Position numbers and translations under genes: made by a program
Notes under the pieces: generated by a model
Seen by the model: only the letters and a program-made list of their open reading frames with translations
What the model was told of the DNA's origin: nothing
Database searches by the model: none
Part shown: positions 31,576-39,769 of the stretch, piece by piece
Layout: the number at the start of each line of letters is the position of its first letter
Position numbering within the stretch: position 1 is the stretch's first letter
DNA from: Oscillospiraceae bacterium
GTDB taxonomy: Bacteria; Bacillota; Clostridia; Oscillospirales; QAMX01
NCBI GenBank assembly: GCA_015067715.1
Contig: SVLY01000019.1
Coordinates: 1 to 39,801, forward strand
Length of the DNA stretch: 39,801 nt
Direction: 5' to 3'

Positions 31576-32225
31576 AGGTTCAGTCTGTAGCCGACCTTGT
31601 AGACCGAGGTGATCTTTTCTTCCCAGCCCAGCTTCTTTCTCAGCCGCTGAACGTGAAGGTCAACGGTTCGGCTGTCTCCCATATAGTCGTCGCCCCAAAC
31701 GTTTGAGTATATCTGATCCCGGAAAAGGGCGATGTTTTTGTTGCGTATGAAAAAGAGCAAAAGCTCGTATTCTTTAACGGTAAGGCTCACCGGAGCGCCG
31801 TTTTTCGATACCACCCGGGAGAGCGTGTCGATCTTCAGATCGGCGGCCTCTATTTCGGCGGTGTTTTTGTTGTAGCGGCGCAAAACGCTTTCCACCCGGG
31901 CAAGAAGCTCGACGATCTCGAAGGGCTTCGTGAGATAATCGTCCGCCCCGAGGCGAAGTCCGTGGACGCGGTTTTCAACGCTTGCCATTGCGGTGAGGAA
32001 AATAACGGGAATGCCCAGGGGGCGGATAAAGTCCATAAGCTCGTAGCCGTTTACGCCGGGGAGCATAACGTCCAGAAGGATAAGGTCAAAGCGGGTATTC
32101 TCGAGAATGTCTGCGGCCGTTTCACCGTCGTAGGCACAGGTACAGCTGTAGCCCGCCTGGGTGAGATTAAGCTCGATAAGCTTGGAAATTTTAAGTTCGT
32201 CTTCGACGATCAGGATCTTTATCAT
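31572..32225 (-). CDS. OmpR/PhoB-family response regulator
   Basis: The protein has 217 residues. The receiver domain (1-115) has acidic pocket E8/D9, phosphoacceptor Asp52 (L-L-D-V-M-L-P-G) and the T-A-M-A switch region. The winged-helix DNA-binding domain (about 125-217) ends with V-D-L-H-V-Q-R-L-R-K-K-L and V-Y-K-V-G-Y-R-L, the normal recognition helix and wing. It is the first gene of the operon and overlaps the kinase start by 4 bp. Upstream AT-rich DNA (32250-32290) has TTTACA and TATTAT-like hexamers on the minus strand with suboptimal spacing (19 bp), which may mean autoregulation. Confidence 0.95.
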   Translation of the reverse strand: MIKILIVEDELKISKLIELNLTQAGYSCTCAYDGETAADILENTRFDLILLDVMLPGVNGYELMDFIRPLGIPVIFLTAMASVENRVHGLRLGADDYLTKPFEIVELLARVESVLRRYNKNTAEIEAADLKIDTLSRVVSKNGAPVSLTVKEYELLLFFIRNKNIALFRDQIYSNVWGDDYMGDSRTVDLHVQRLRKKLGWEEKITSVYKVGYRLNL

Positions 32226-32299
32226 TGGTCAACCGCCTTTCGGTACATCCTCACATAATAAATTATATATCATATTCTGTGTAAATTCAAGCTTTTTTA

Positions 32300-32328
32300 T
32301 TGTACTTCAACCTGAACTGTGATATAAT
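32300..32328 (+). promoter_or_regulatory. promoter of the Gfo/Idh/MocA gene
   Basis: TTGTAC (32300-32305), 17 bp, TATAAT (32323-32328) with TGA before the -10. Confidence 0.7.
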
Positions 32329-32368
32329 TACACCTGTCGACCCCATACATTGAAACGGAGATGAAAAA

Positions 32369-33496
32369 ATGGAAAACAAAGTTGTCAAGCTCGGCATTAT
32401 CGGCCTTGGAAACATGGGCTCCGGCCACGCTAAAAGCATCGTCGGCGGCGCCACTCCCGAGATCCGCCTTGTTGCCGCGGCAGATATCGATCCGGCAAAG
32501 CTGGAAAAAGCAAAGGAATATCTTCCCGAGACCGTAAAGCTCTTTTCAACCGCAGAAGAAATGCTGGACAGCGGACTTATCGACGCGGCCATTGTTGCCA
32601 TTCCCCACTACGATCACCCCAAATACGTTATTGCCTGCCTTGAAAAGGGCATTCACGTCATGTGCGAAAAGCCTGCCGGCGTTTACACCAAACAGGTTCG
32701 GGAGATGAACGCCGTTGCGGCGGCTCATCCCGAGACCGTCTTTGCCATGATGTTCAACCAGCGCACCAACCACATCTACCGCAAAATGCGGGAGCTTGTC
32801 CAGAGCGGAAAATACGGCCAGATCCGCCGCACCAACTGGCTCATCACCACCTGGTTCCGTCCCCAGGCCTACTACGACTCCGGCGCATGGCGCGCCTCCT
32901 GGAGCGGAGAGGGCGGCGGTGTTCTGCTTAACCAGTGCCCCCACCAGCTCGACCTGTGGCAGTGGATCTGCGGTATGCCCGTTAAGGTCTCCTCCCAGCT
33001 CCACTACGGCAAGTGGCACGATATTGAAGTTGAAGACGACGTTACCACCTACGTTGAATATGCCAACGGCGCTACCGGTGTTTTCGTGACCTCCACCGGC
33101 GATATCTGCGGCACCAACCGCTTTGAGATCCAGCTTGAAAAGGCCAAGATCGTTGCCGAAGAGGATCGCATCTGGGTCTGGGAATACGAAATGTCCGAGC
33201 CCGAGTTCGACAAGGTCAACACCAAAGCCTGGAACAGCCCCAAGGTCACCGAGATCCAGGTGGAGACCGACGGCAAGAATCCCCAGCACGTGGGCGTTCT
33301 GAACGCCTTTGCAGCAAACATCCTCCGCGGCGAGCCCCTTGTTGCCCGGGGCGAAGAGGGTATCAACGGTCTTACCGTTTCCAACGCAATGCACCTGTCC
33401 TCCTGGCTGGGCCGTCCCGTTGAGCTCCCCTTCGACGAGGATCTCTACTACGACCTGCTGAAGGAAAAGATCGCCTCCTCCAGAAGAAAAGGCTGA
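32369..33496 (+). CDS. Gfo/Idh/MocA-family NAD(P)-dependent oxidoreductase
   Basis: The protein has 375 residues. The N-terminal Rossmann domain has G-L-G-N-M-G (12-17) and an acidic residue after strand 2 (A-D-I-D, 39-41), pointing to NAD(H). The family signature E-K-P (100-102, catalytic Lys101) is present. The C-terminal alpha/beta domain has G-G-G-V-L-L-N-Q-C-P-H-Q-L-D, with the His used in catalysis by many members. Substrates are usually sugars, inositols or their derivatives; which one is not readable. GGAG (32357-32360) fixes the ATG at 32369. It is a single gene with promoter and terminator. A TIM-barrel sugar isomerase-like gene lies 3.3 kb further on. Confidence 0.93.
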   Translation: MENKVVKLGIIGLGNMGSGHAKSIVGGATPEIRLVAAADIDPAKLEKAKEYLPETVKLFSTAEEMLDSGLIDAAIVAIPHYDHPKYVIACLEKGIHVMCEKPAGVYTKQVREMNAVAAAHPETVFAMMFNQRTNHIYRKMRELVQSGKYGQIRRTNWLITTWFRPQAYYDSGAWRASWSGEGGGVLLNQCPHQLDLWQWICGMPVKVSSQLHYGKWHDIEVEDDVTTYVEYANGATGVFVTSTGDICGTNRFEIQLEKAKIVAEEDRIWVWEYEMSEPEFDKVNTKAWNSPKVTEIQVETDGKNPQHVGVLNAFAANILRGEPLVARGEEGINGLTVSNAMHLSSWLGRPVELPFDEDLYYDLLKEKIASSRRKG

Positions 33497-33521
33497 GAAA
33501 ACCAATTTCAAAATCAAAAAA

Positions 33522-33558
33522 GGGAAGATTCGATCCGTTCGAGTCTTCCCTTTTTTTT
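33522..33558. terminator. bidirectional terminator between the oxidoreductase and glycosyltransferase genes
   Basis: An 11-bp stem with one G-T pair (33522-33532 with 33540-33550) has eight T after it and an A-run before it. The stop of the convergent glycosyltransferase gene overlaps the T-run. Confidence 0.9.
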
Positions 33559-34819
33559 ATTTCAGCTCGTCTATTCCCATGGCTCTGGAGTGCTCAATGG
33601 GCTTCCATTCCACACGGGCGAAAAGGGAGACGAAGCTTATGGGGATGTACGTCATCATAAACAGGGGAAAGGTGAACAGGGACAAAAGCTTTTTGCCTCT
33701 TTCAGCGCGGATGTTTTTCCATTCGGTGATAAGGGGGAGTATCCCAAGCAAAAACATGGTCCCGTAGGATCCGGCAAGGGTCTGAGCCAGCATAAATATC
33801 ACCGGAAGGGCGTTTCCCCCTGCGGCAAGGGTTATAACGGCAGAGACCGTGTTCAGCACGAGACTCAGAGCCGTCAGTATTACGGCGGGGAGAATGGACA
33901 TTGCCATGTCGTAGCAGGCAAAGCCCTTTTTCCGGAACATCCCGGAGATGAGCTTTGTTCCGTATTTGCGGAACACCTGAATATAGCCCTTTGCCCAGCG
34001 GAGCCTCTGGCGCCAGGACTGGCGAAAGCTCGTGGGCTGTTCGTCGTAGATTACCGCCCGGGGGCAATAGCCGATGGTCTCGCCGTCCAGCACGTTCCAG
34101 ATGGTAAATTCAATGTCCTCGGTGAGCAGGAAAAAGTTCCAGTTCCCGGCCTTTTCAAGGATATCCCGGGAAAAGAGAAATCCGGTTCCGGATACGGCGC
34201 AGCTTGTGCCGAGAGCTGCCCGGGAGTAGTTGAGGTATTTTGCCTCGTGGAGAAACCACAGGGCATAGCCCGAGGAGATCCAGTTGTCCCCGTAGTTTTT
34301 GGTGTTGCGGTAGCTGGTTATTACCCGATACCCCTGGGAGAAGGTGCGGTTCATCTCTGTGAGGTAGTTTTCGGCCAGGAGGTTGTCCGCGTCGATGACA
34401 AGAAAACCGTCGAACCCGCTCCAGCCGAAGTCCCGGCGGATACAGCCCAAAAGATAGTTCATGGCGTAGCCCTTGCCTATCATTTTCGTGTCAAAGCGCT
34501 CGTAAACCGTGGCTCCGGCTTTTCGGCAGACCTCTGCGGTGGCGTCGGTACAGTTGTCCGCGCATACGAAAACGGATATCAGCTCACGGGGATAGTTTTG
34601 GGCGGCGATGCTTTGGAGAAGGTGGGGGATCACCTGTTCCTCGTTTCTGGCGGAGATAAGAATTGCGTATCTGTGGAGAACGGTTTTGGAGGGGACGGGG
34701 ATCTTTTTGAAAAAGGGTACGGCAAGGTAAAAGAATCTGTAGGCAATGCACAGCCAGAGCAGAACGCCGATGCCCGTGTTTATATATCCGATTATATTAA
34801 CAAACTCTTCGGTAGTCAT
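33557..34819 (-). CDS. membrane-bound family 2 glycosyltransferase
   Basis: The protein has 420 residues. It has an N-terminal membrane helix (about 8-32), a GT-A catalytic domain (about 45-285) and four or so C-terminal helices (about 305-405). Catalytic landmarks are I-S-A-R-N-E-E, the metal-binding D-A-D (in V-I-D-A-D-N), the T-E-D base motif, and Q-R-L-R-W (the QxxRW of processive enzymes). This layout is that of transferases that build and often extrude polysaccharide or glycolipid chains. The product is unknown, and no partner exporter lies next to it. The ribosome site is weak: AAAGGA lies about 17 bp from the ATG. Confidence 0.92.
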   Translation of the reverse strand: MTTEEFVNIIGYINTGIGVLLWLCIAYRFFYLAVPFFKKIPVPSKTVLHRYAILISARNEEQVIPHLLQSIAAQNYPRELISVFVCADNCTDATAEVCRKAGATVYERFDTKMIGKGYAMNYLLGCIRRDFGWSGFDGFLVIDADNLLAENYLTEMNRTFSQGYRVITSYRNTKNYGDNWISSGYALWFLHEAKYLNYSRAALGTSCAVSGTGFLFSRDILEKAGNWNFFLLTEDIEFTIWNVLDGETIGYCPRAVIYDEQPTSFRQSWRQRLRWAKGYIQVFRKYGTKLISGMFRKKGFACYDMAMSILPAVILTALSLVLNTVSAVITLAAGGNALPVIFMLAQTLAGSYGTMFLLGILPLITEWKNIRAERGKKLLSLFTFPLFMMTYIPISFVSLFARVEWKPIEHSRAMGIDELK

Positions 34820-34860
34820 TTTTTATGAGTTGAGTCCTTTCTGGGCAGTTTACATCCTGT

Positions 34861-34889
34861 ATTATACTCTTCCCCGATTTAAGAAACAA
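34861..34889 (-). promoter_or_regulatory. promoter of the glycosyltransferase gene
   Basis: On the minus strand there is TTGTTT (34884-34889), 17 bp, TATAAT (34861-34866). Confidence 0.6.
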
Positions 34890-34931
34890 TTAAAGAAAGT
34901 CTTAAGAATTTCTTCAGATTGCCCATGAAAG

Positions 34932-34991
34932 AAAAACCCGTCTCCGATTTGGGAAATGTTCGCTAAGAACATTTCCCAAATCGGAGACGGG
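34932..34991 (-). terminator. very long perfect hairpin terminator of the SulP gene
   Basis: A 25-bp stem without mismatch (34937-34961 with 34967-34991, 5-base loop GCTAA) is followed on the minus strand by TTTTT. This is about twice the stem length of the other terminators here. Confidence 0.9.
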
Positions 34992-35008
34992 GATATTTTT
35001 TTCACTGA

Positions 35009-36640
35009 TCAAAGAGTTTTGGCTAAAGCAAGAGCATCGTCAACGGTGGGGACGATGTTCTCTTCGCCCAGGGCGGAAACGAAGCCTGCGTGGCGCATGA
35101 CCTTGAGGGGATCTTCGTTGACGTGGGCAAGAATAAGCCTTGCGCCCTTTTCGGTGACGGAAGTGTGGACCTTTTCAAGGGAGCGGAGAGCGGAAATGTC
35201 CAGAGAGGGAACGCCGTGCATACGGAGGATAACGGCGGAAACTCCCTCGTCCACGGGAATGGCGGCAAAAACGTCGGAGGCGGCGAAGAACATGGGGCCG
35301 TCCAGGTCGAACACGCGGACGTTTTCGGGGACGTCCTTCAGGCGGCTGTCGGAGGGGGCTTCGGTCTTTTTCTTCCAGAGGCGAACGTGGGCAGAGTCGG
35401 ACATCTTTTTGAGGAAGATAACTGCGGCCAGCACCATGCCGACGGCAATTGCGACGACAAGGTCGAAGACAACGGTGAGCACGAAGGTGACAACGAGAAC
35501 CAGAATATCTCCGATCGGTGCGGTGCGGCAGATCCTGACGAACTGGCGCCACTCGCACATATTGTAGGCGACGATGAAGAGGATGGCGGCGATTATGGGC
35601 ATGGGGATCCATGCGGCGTAGGGCATGAGCACCACCAGGATCAGCAGGAGCACAAGGGCGTGGACCATGCCGGCAACGGGAGTGCGGCCGCCGTTTTTAA
35701 CGTTTGCGGCGGTTCGGGCGATGGCGCCGGTGGCGGGAATGCCGCCGAAGAGGGCAGAGCAGATATTGCCGAGACCCTGAGCGACGAGCTCGGTGTTGGA
35801 ATTGTGGCGGTCACCGATCATTCCGTCGGAAACAACGCAGGAGAGCAGTGATTCAATGCCGGCGAGAATTGCAATGGTGAAGGCGTCGGGAATGAGGGAG
35901 ACGATCTTTGCCATATCAAGCCCGGGGAGGGTGAAGGGAGGAAGCTTTGCGGAGATGGTGTAGAGATCGCCGATGGTGTTTACGTCCATCTTAAAGACCT
36001 TGACGATCACCACGCCCACAATGACGGCAATGAGGGAGCCGGGGATCTTTTTCGAGATCCTGGGCCAGACGATGAGAATGGCAAGACCGATAAGGCCAAC
36101 GAGAAGAGCCTGCCAGTTAAAGGTGTTTATGGATTTTCCGATTGCCTCGAGCTTTTCAATGCTTTCAATGGCGTTGGTGCCGGGGACAAAGGTGAGACCC
36201 AGAAAGTCCTTGATCTGACCGATGACGATGGTGAGGGCAATGCCGGAGGTAAAGCCGGTGGTGATGGTGTGGGGAATGTATTTGATAAGGGCGCCAAGAC
36301 GGCATACGCCCATGATTATCAGAATAATGCCTGCCATGATGGTGGCGATAACGAGACCGTCGATGCCGGAGGTGGCGACGATGCCCGCAACTATGGTTGC
36401 AAAGGCCGCCGTGGGACCTGCGATGTTGACGCGGCTTCCGCCGAGGAAGGAGATGACAAAGCCTGCCACGATGGCGGTGTAAAGACCCTTTTCGGGGGAT
36501 ACGCCGGACGCAATGGCCAGGGCGATGGAGAGGGGCAGAGCGATTATAGCGACGATAACGCCTGCCACAAGGTCGCTTACGAACTGTTTACCGGTATACG
36601 TCTTTATGCCGGTGAAAAATTTGGGTTTGAAGAAATCCAT
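35009..36640 (-). CDS. SulP/SLC26-family anion transporter with STAS domain
   Basis: The protein has 543 residues. The membrane domain (about 1-415) has the family start P-x-x-F-x-G-I-K-x-Y, G-V-I-V-A-I-I-A-L-P-L-S-I-A-L-A-I-A-S-G, G-P-T-A-A-F, and the helix with G-x-x-N-I-C-S-A-L-F-G-G-I-P-A-T-G-A-I-A-R-T. The cytoplasmic STAS domain (about 430-543) has L-D-G-P-M-F-F-A and a D-I-S-A-L-R-S-L stretch. Members carry sulfate, bicarbonate, chloride or dicarboxylates; the substrate is not decided by sequence alone. No sulfate-assimilation or carbonic-anhydrase genes are near. It is a single gene with its own promoter. Confidence 0.94.
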   Translation of the reverse strand: MDFFKPKFFTGIKTYTGKQFVSDLVAGVIVAIIALPLSIALAIASGVSPEKGLYTAIVAGFVISFLGGSRVNIAGPTAAFATIVAGIVATSGIDGLVIATIMAGIILIIMGVCRLGALIKYIPHTITTGFTSGIALTIVIGQIKDFLGLTFVPGTNAIESIEKLEAIGKSINTFNWQALLVGLIGLAILIVWPRISKKIPGSLIAVIVGVVIVKVFKMDVNTIGDLYTISAKLPPFTLPGLDMAKIVSLIPDAFTIAILAGIESLLSCVVSDGMIGDRHNSNTELVAQGLGNICSALFGGIPATGAIARTAANVKNGGRTPVAGMVHALVLLLILVVLMPYAAWIPMPIIAAILFIVAYNMCEWRQFVRICRTAPIGDILVLVVTFVLTVVFDLVVAIAVGMVLAAVIFLKKMSDSAHVRLWKKKTEAPSDSRLKDVPENVRVFDLDGPMFFAASDVFAAIPVDEGVSAVILRMHGVPSLDISALRSLEKVHTSVTEKGARLILAHVNEDPLKVMRHAGFVSALGEENIVPTVDDALALAKTL

Positions 36641-36688
36641 TTTCTTTTCCCGTGACCTCCGTTGGTTGTTTGTTTCACACGGTTAGAA

Positions 36689-36717
36689 ATTATACTATTT
36701 TTTTCGCCGGAAAGCAA
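36689..36717 (-). promoter_or_regulatory. promoter of the SulP gene
   Basis: On the minus strand there is TTGCTT (36712-36717), 17 bp, TATAAT (36689-36694). Confidence 0.7.
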
Positions 36718-36829
36718 TTGATACCCACGCAGAAATTACTCTTCTTTTTGCCCTCCGTTTTGTTGCTTTTTGGGGGAAAAGAAACGCGGCCGCGCCGGAA
36801 ACCGGAGCAGCCGCTGGATCGTTTTTGGT

Positions 36830-37723
36830 TTATTCCGGACGGTAAGCGTCCACCCGGGACATGAGGTATCTGCCCGTCTGGACCATCATCTCTGCGGCGG
36901 CAGGGAAGATGGACTCGTCCAGGGCGATATTGTAGAAATTGTCGGCCTCGAAGGTGAAATTGCCCTTGTAGTCTATTTCGCCCAGCGCCCGGCAGAGATC
37001 CTCCCAGTTGACCTTGCCAAGGCCGGGGAGAGTGTGGTTGTCGTTGAAATTGTCCGTATCGTGGACGTGGAGAGCGCCAAGTCGGTTATGACCTAAAGCG
37101 CGCACCAGCTCCGATGCGTTCCAGCCGGTGAGACCGCAATGGCCAACGTCGAGGCAGGCGGTGAAAACGTCGGAGCCAAGCTCGTCCACAACGGCGCAGA
37201 ATTCTTTTGGGTCGGAGCAGATGGAGGGACAGATAACGTCCCGGTTGATATCTCTCTGCCACATATTTTCAACTGCGATCTTAATTCCGGCGCTTTCGGC
37301 AACGGGGCGGAGCATGCGGTAGTATTTAAGAGTCTCTTCAACCATTCTCTGGGAATTGCGGCGGTAGTTCAGGTACTGAATGGGGTGCACCACCACCACG
37401 TTTGCGCCCAAAGCTCCGGCGGCGAGAACGCCCTTGCGGACGATGGGGAAAACTATCTCCTCCCAATCGTCCCACATCTGGCGGGAGAATCTGTAGGGAG
37501 CGTGAGCCTGGTCAAAGCATATGCCCGCGTCGTCTGCAATGTCGCGGATGTTTTCGGCAAAGCGCAGAACGTCGCTGTCCTCCTCCTCGAAGATACCGTC
37601 GGAACAGGGTGTGGAGAAAAGTGAAAAGTCCAGAACGTCGAACCCGGCCTCTGCCAGAAGGTTTATACCCTGGGCATAACCAAGGCGCTGAACGGGAATA
37701 TCGGTCTGTGTGGAAAGAAGCAT
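36830..37723 (-). CDS. sugar phosphate isomerase/epimerase-like protein (xylose isomerase-like TIM barrel)
   Basis: The protein has 297 residues and is a TIM barrel of the AP-endonuclease-2 superfamily. Metal-ligand positions are visible as in the family: V-V-V-H-P (His, about 111), A-V-E-N-M-W (Glu, about 151), C-L-D-V-G-H-C (Asp and His, about 190-193), L-H-V-H-D-T-D (about 218-224) and F-E-A-D near the end. Members interconvert keto sugars, inosose or 3-keto sugars, often with Gfo/Idh/MocA oxidoreductases such as the one at 32369, but the two genes are not in one operon here. No close promoter was identified; the hydrolase gene upstream ends 42 bp away and the two may be co-transcribed. 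Confidence 0.88.
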   Translation of the reverse strand: MLLSTQTDIPVQRLGYAQGINLLAEAGFDVLDFSLFSTPCSDGIFEEEDSDVLRFAENIRDIADDAGICFDQAHAPYRFSRQMWDDWEEIVFPIVRKGVLAAGALGANVVVVHPIQYLNYRRNSQRMVEETLKYYRMLRPVAESAGIKIAVENMWQRDINRDVICPSICSDPKEFCAVVDELGSDVFTACLDVGHCGLTGWNASELVRALGHNRLGALHVHDTDNFNDNHTLPGLGKVNWEDLCRALGEIDYKGNFTFEADNFYNIALDESIFPAAAEMMVQTGRYLMSRVDAYRPE

Positions 37724-37765
37724 AGTGATTTTGGCTGCCTTTCTCTTTGTTTGGGTTTATAGCTA

Positions 37766-38731
37766 TCAGAGCCTGTCAAGAAAATCGCTGATGCTTTTCG
37801 AGACGAGCTCCCTGTCGGTGTGGAACGCGTAGCAGTGCTGAGCCCCGGGAACGGTGACCAGCGTTTTGTTTTGCGAGGCGCAGGCGGCAAAGTTTTTCTC
37901 GCTGCTGTCGGGAAGCACGAAAGTGTCTGCCTCGCCGTGGATGAAGAGCACGGGAAGGTTCAGCTTTTTAACCTCATCAACGGTGGAGAAATCGTCAAGG
38001 CTTACCCCAAGACGCATCCGGGAGATGATCTCGCCGGACCAGACGATGGGGAATTTGGGAAAGCCCACGACTTTGAGAATATCGCATATCTCCCGGCGGA
38101 TGGAAATAAAGCCGCAGTCCGCAATAACTCCGCATACTTTTTTGGGACAGCGCCCGTCTGACGCGGCAAGAAGGGATACGGTGCTTCCCATGGACATACC
38201 TGCAAGAACGATCTTTTCCTCGGGGGAAACCTGTTTTTCAAGCCAGAGGCACCAGTCAAGCAGGTCTTGCTTTTCGTGGGCTCCGAGGGTGGTAAAGCGC
38301 CCGTCGCTTTCCATGTGGGCGCGGCTCCACGGAACGAGCAGGTCATAGCCCCTCTCCCAATAAATGGAACAGACCGCGCCGAAATCGTATTCCGGATAGC
38401 TCTTGTACCCGTGGGAGAGCAAAACCGTGGTTCCGCTGTGGGCGGGATTTTTATAATACCTTGCCCGAAGGGTCAGCCCGTCAAAGGAGGTGAGCTCAAC
38501 GGGAGCAGAGGGCAGGGAGGCCATGTATTTTTTGCCCTCTTCTATCATGGGATAGATCTCGGGATGTCCCTGTCTTTCGAGCCGGGCTTTGGCCTTTTCC
38601 TCGGCGGCGGGGGTCTTGTCCGCGCGGAGGAACACTCTCCTGAAAAAATAAAAGCCGGAGGAGACGATTGCAGAGACGATTAATGAAATTACAACGGCCA
38701 AAAGACCAAGGCCGAACCAGAACCAGAACAT
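37766..38731 (-). CDS. membrane-anchored alpha/beta hydrolase
   Basis: The protein has 321 residues from the ATG at 38731, chosen for the AAGGTG just upstream; the frame is open further but without a ribosome site. One N-terminal helix (about 4-30) anchors it. The alpha/beta-hydrolase fold follows, with an H-G-Y oxyanion strand (107-109), the nucleophile elbow G-M-S-M-G (Ser180), acid Asp269 (H-G-E-A-D-T-F-V) and His299 (A-Q-H-C). It belongs to the group of peptidase S9-like/BAAT-like lipases and esterases; the substrate is unknown. The next gene downstream, the TIM-barrel protein, starts 42 bp after its stop. Confidence 0.9.
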   Translation of the reverse strand: MFWFWFGLGLLAVVISLIVSAIVSSGFYFFRRVFLRADKTPAAEEKAKARLERQGHPEIYPMIEEGKKYMASLPSAPVELTSFDGLTLRARYYKNPAHSGTTVLLSHGYKSYPEYDFGAVCSIYWERGYDLLVPWSRAHMESDGRFTTLGAHEKQDLLDWCLWLEKQVSPEEKIVLAGMSMGSTVSLLAASDGRCPKKVCGVIADCGFISIRREICDILKVVGFPKFPIVWSGEIISRMRLGVSLDDFSTVDEVKKLNLPVLFIHGEADTFVLPDSSEKNFAACASQNKTLVTVPGAQHCYAFHTDRELVSKSISDFLDRL

Positions 38732-38780
38732 GTTTTCACCTTGAAAATTCCTGTGGACAACTAAATTACGGTACGGGTAT

Positions 38781-38809
38781 ATGATATCACGATTTGTCGG
38801 GAAAGACAA
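38781..38809 (-). promoter_or_regulatory. promoter of the alpha/beta hydrolase gene
   Basis: On the minus strand there is TTGTCT (38804-38809), 17 bp, TATCAT (38781-38786) with TGA before it. Confidence 0.65.
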
Positions 38810-38831
38810 GGGGGGGATGGCGAAAAACAAA

Positions 38832-38879
38832 GACAAAAGCACGTCCGCCGGAATGAACCGGAAGTGACGTGCTTTTGTC
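38832..38879 (-). terminator. terminator of the last minus-strand gene
   Basis: A 14-bp perfect stem (38832-38845 with 38866-38879) with an inner CCGG pairing is followed on the minus strand by a T-rich tail (TTTGTTTTT). Confidence 0.75.
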
Positions 38880-38919
38880 CGGAAACTAATGAAAATAAGG
38901 TGGATGATTTTGTTTGAGA

Positions 38920-39471
38920 TCAGCCCCAGGGATCCCGTGAGGCGGGTTCTCTGATGCCAACGAGCAGGAACTGATCCCACAAAAACCACTTTCCGTCGCC
39001 TCGGCGGCGAAGAACGACCTCTCTGGGATTGTCTGCTCCGCCGCTTCGGATAAAGAGCTTTTTATAGCCCTGGTTGGCGTCGGAATAGGGATTTGTTTCG
39101 ACGGTGAAGGTGAAGGGACGTGAGGGAGCGTAGTTGTTTTGGGGAGTTGCGCCTTTGAAATAGGAAAAGGGGACGTGGGTGTTTCCGTCGCGGAAGCGGT
39201 CGTTTAAAAACGAGAGGTCGTAGTTACTCAGCGGTCTGGGTCCCCGGAGGAAATTCAGCATTTCCGCGCCGACGTTTTTATCTGCAGAATAGGCGCAGAG
39301 GGCCAGTAGCGTGAGTGCGGCGGTGTCGAAGGGGCTTTCAAGAGCGGCCTCTTTCAGACTCTGCATTTCCCCAAGGCTTTCGGGCAGAGAACTGAAGCTG
39401 AAGGTCTTTGATTTCGGGTCCGGCTCAGAGGGCGCGGCGCCGGAATTGATGATACGGTCAAAAATAGACAT
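38920..39471 (-). CDS. conserved-looking protein of unknown function
   Basis: The product has 183 residues from the ATG at 39471, chosen because AGGAGG lies 6 bp upstream; the open frame extends to 39552 without such a site. No signal peptide or membrane helix is seen, so it is probably cytoplasmic. The N-terminal half is helical (L-K-E-A-A-L...L-T-L-L-A-L-C-A-Y). The C-terminal half is beta-rich, with F-I-R-S-G-G-A-D-N-P-R-E-V-V-L-R-R and then G-K-W-F-L-W-D. This G-A-D-x-P-R plus K-W block reminds me of an uncharacterised Clostridia domain (possibly DUF6935; not verified). A -10-like TATAAT lies at 39555-39560 on the minus strand with a poor -35. Confidence 0.7.
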   Translation of the reverse strand: MSIFDRIINSGAAPSEPDPKSKTFSFSSLPESLGEMQSLKEAALESPFDTAALTLLALCAYSADKNVGAEMLNFLRGPRPLSNYDLSFLNDRFRDGNTHVPFSYFKGATPQNNYAPSRPFTFTVETNPYSDANQGYKKLFIRSGGADNPREVVLRRRGDGKWFLWDQFLLVGIREPASRDPWG

Positions 39472-39586
39472 CTTATCCTCCTGGGGGGGGCATTTCGTAA
39501 GCACGGTGTAACCGGCTGTAAGGCGGGAGAGCGACAGTATTTTTCTCCACAATAATTATACCGCTCTTTGGGGGCACGTGGAATAC

Positions 39587-39622
39587 TCCCGGGGATAATA
39601 AATGCAAATATTATCCCCGGGA
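39587..39622. repeat. 14-bp inverted repeat, unassigned
   Basis: TCCCGGGGATAATA (39587-39600) pairs perfectly with 39609-39622, 8-base loop. A short T-run follows on the plus strand (CTCTTTTT), but no plus-strand gene precedes it. Confidence 0.6.
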
Positions 39623-39661
39623 TACCTCTTTTTATGGAAGAACAAAAGCCCCTCTGGTATA

Positions 39662-39769
39662 GCGTGATACTCCAAGCGGAGTATCACGCAGTGAAATCCG
39701 TCTTCGACGGGTGAAATCCACCTTTGGTGGATGAAATCGCTTTCGCGATGAAATCCTGCTTCGCAGGGT
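39662..39769. repeat. array of five different small hairpins with GAAAT linkers
   Basis: In order: a 12-bp stem (39662-39673 with 39678-39689), a 7-bp stem (39696-39702 with 39706-39712), a 7-bp stem (39716-39722 with 39726-39732), a 5-bp stem (39736-39740 with 39745-39749) and a 7-bp stem (39753-39759 with 39763-39769). The stems differ, but the last four each begin in an AATC context after GTGA/ATGA and close on 3-4-base loops. Read on the minus strand, loops are GAA or GAAA type. The element may continue past the window end; a further GATTTCATCC follows at 39787. Confidence 0.8.
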
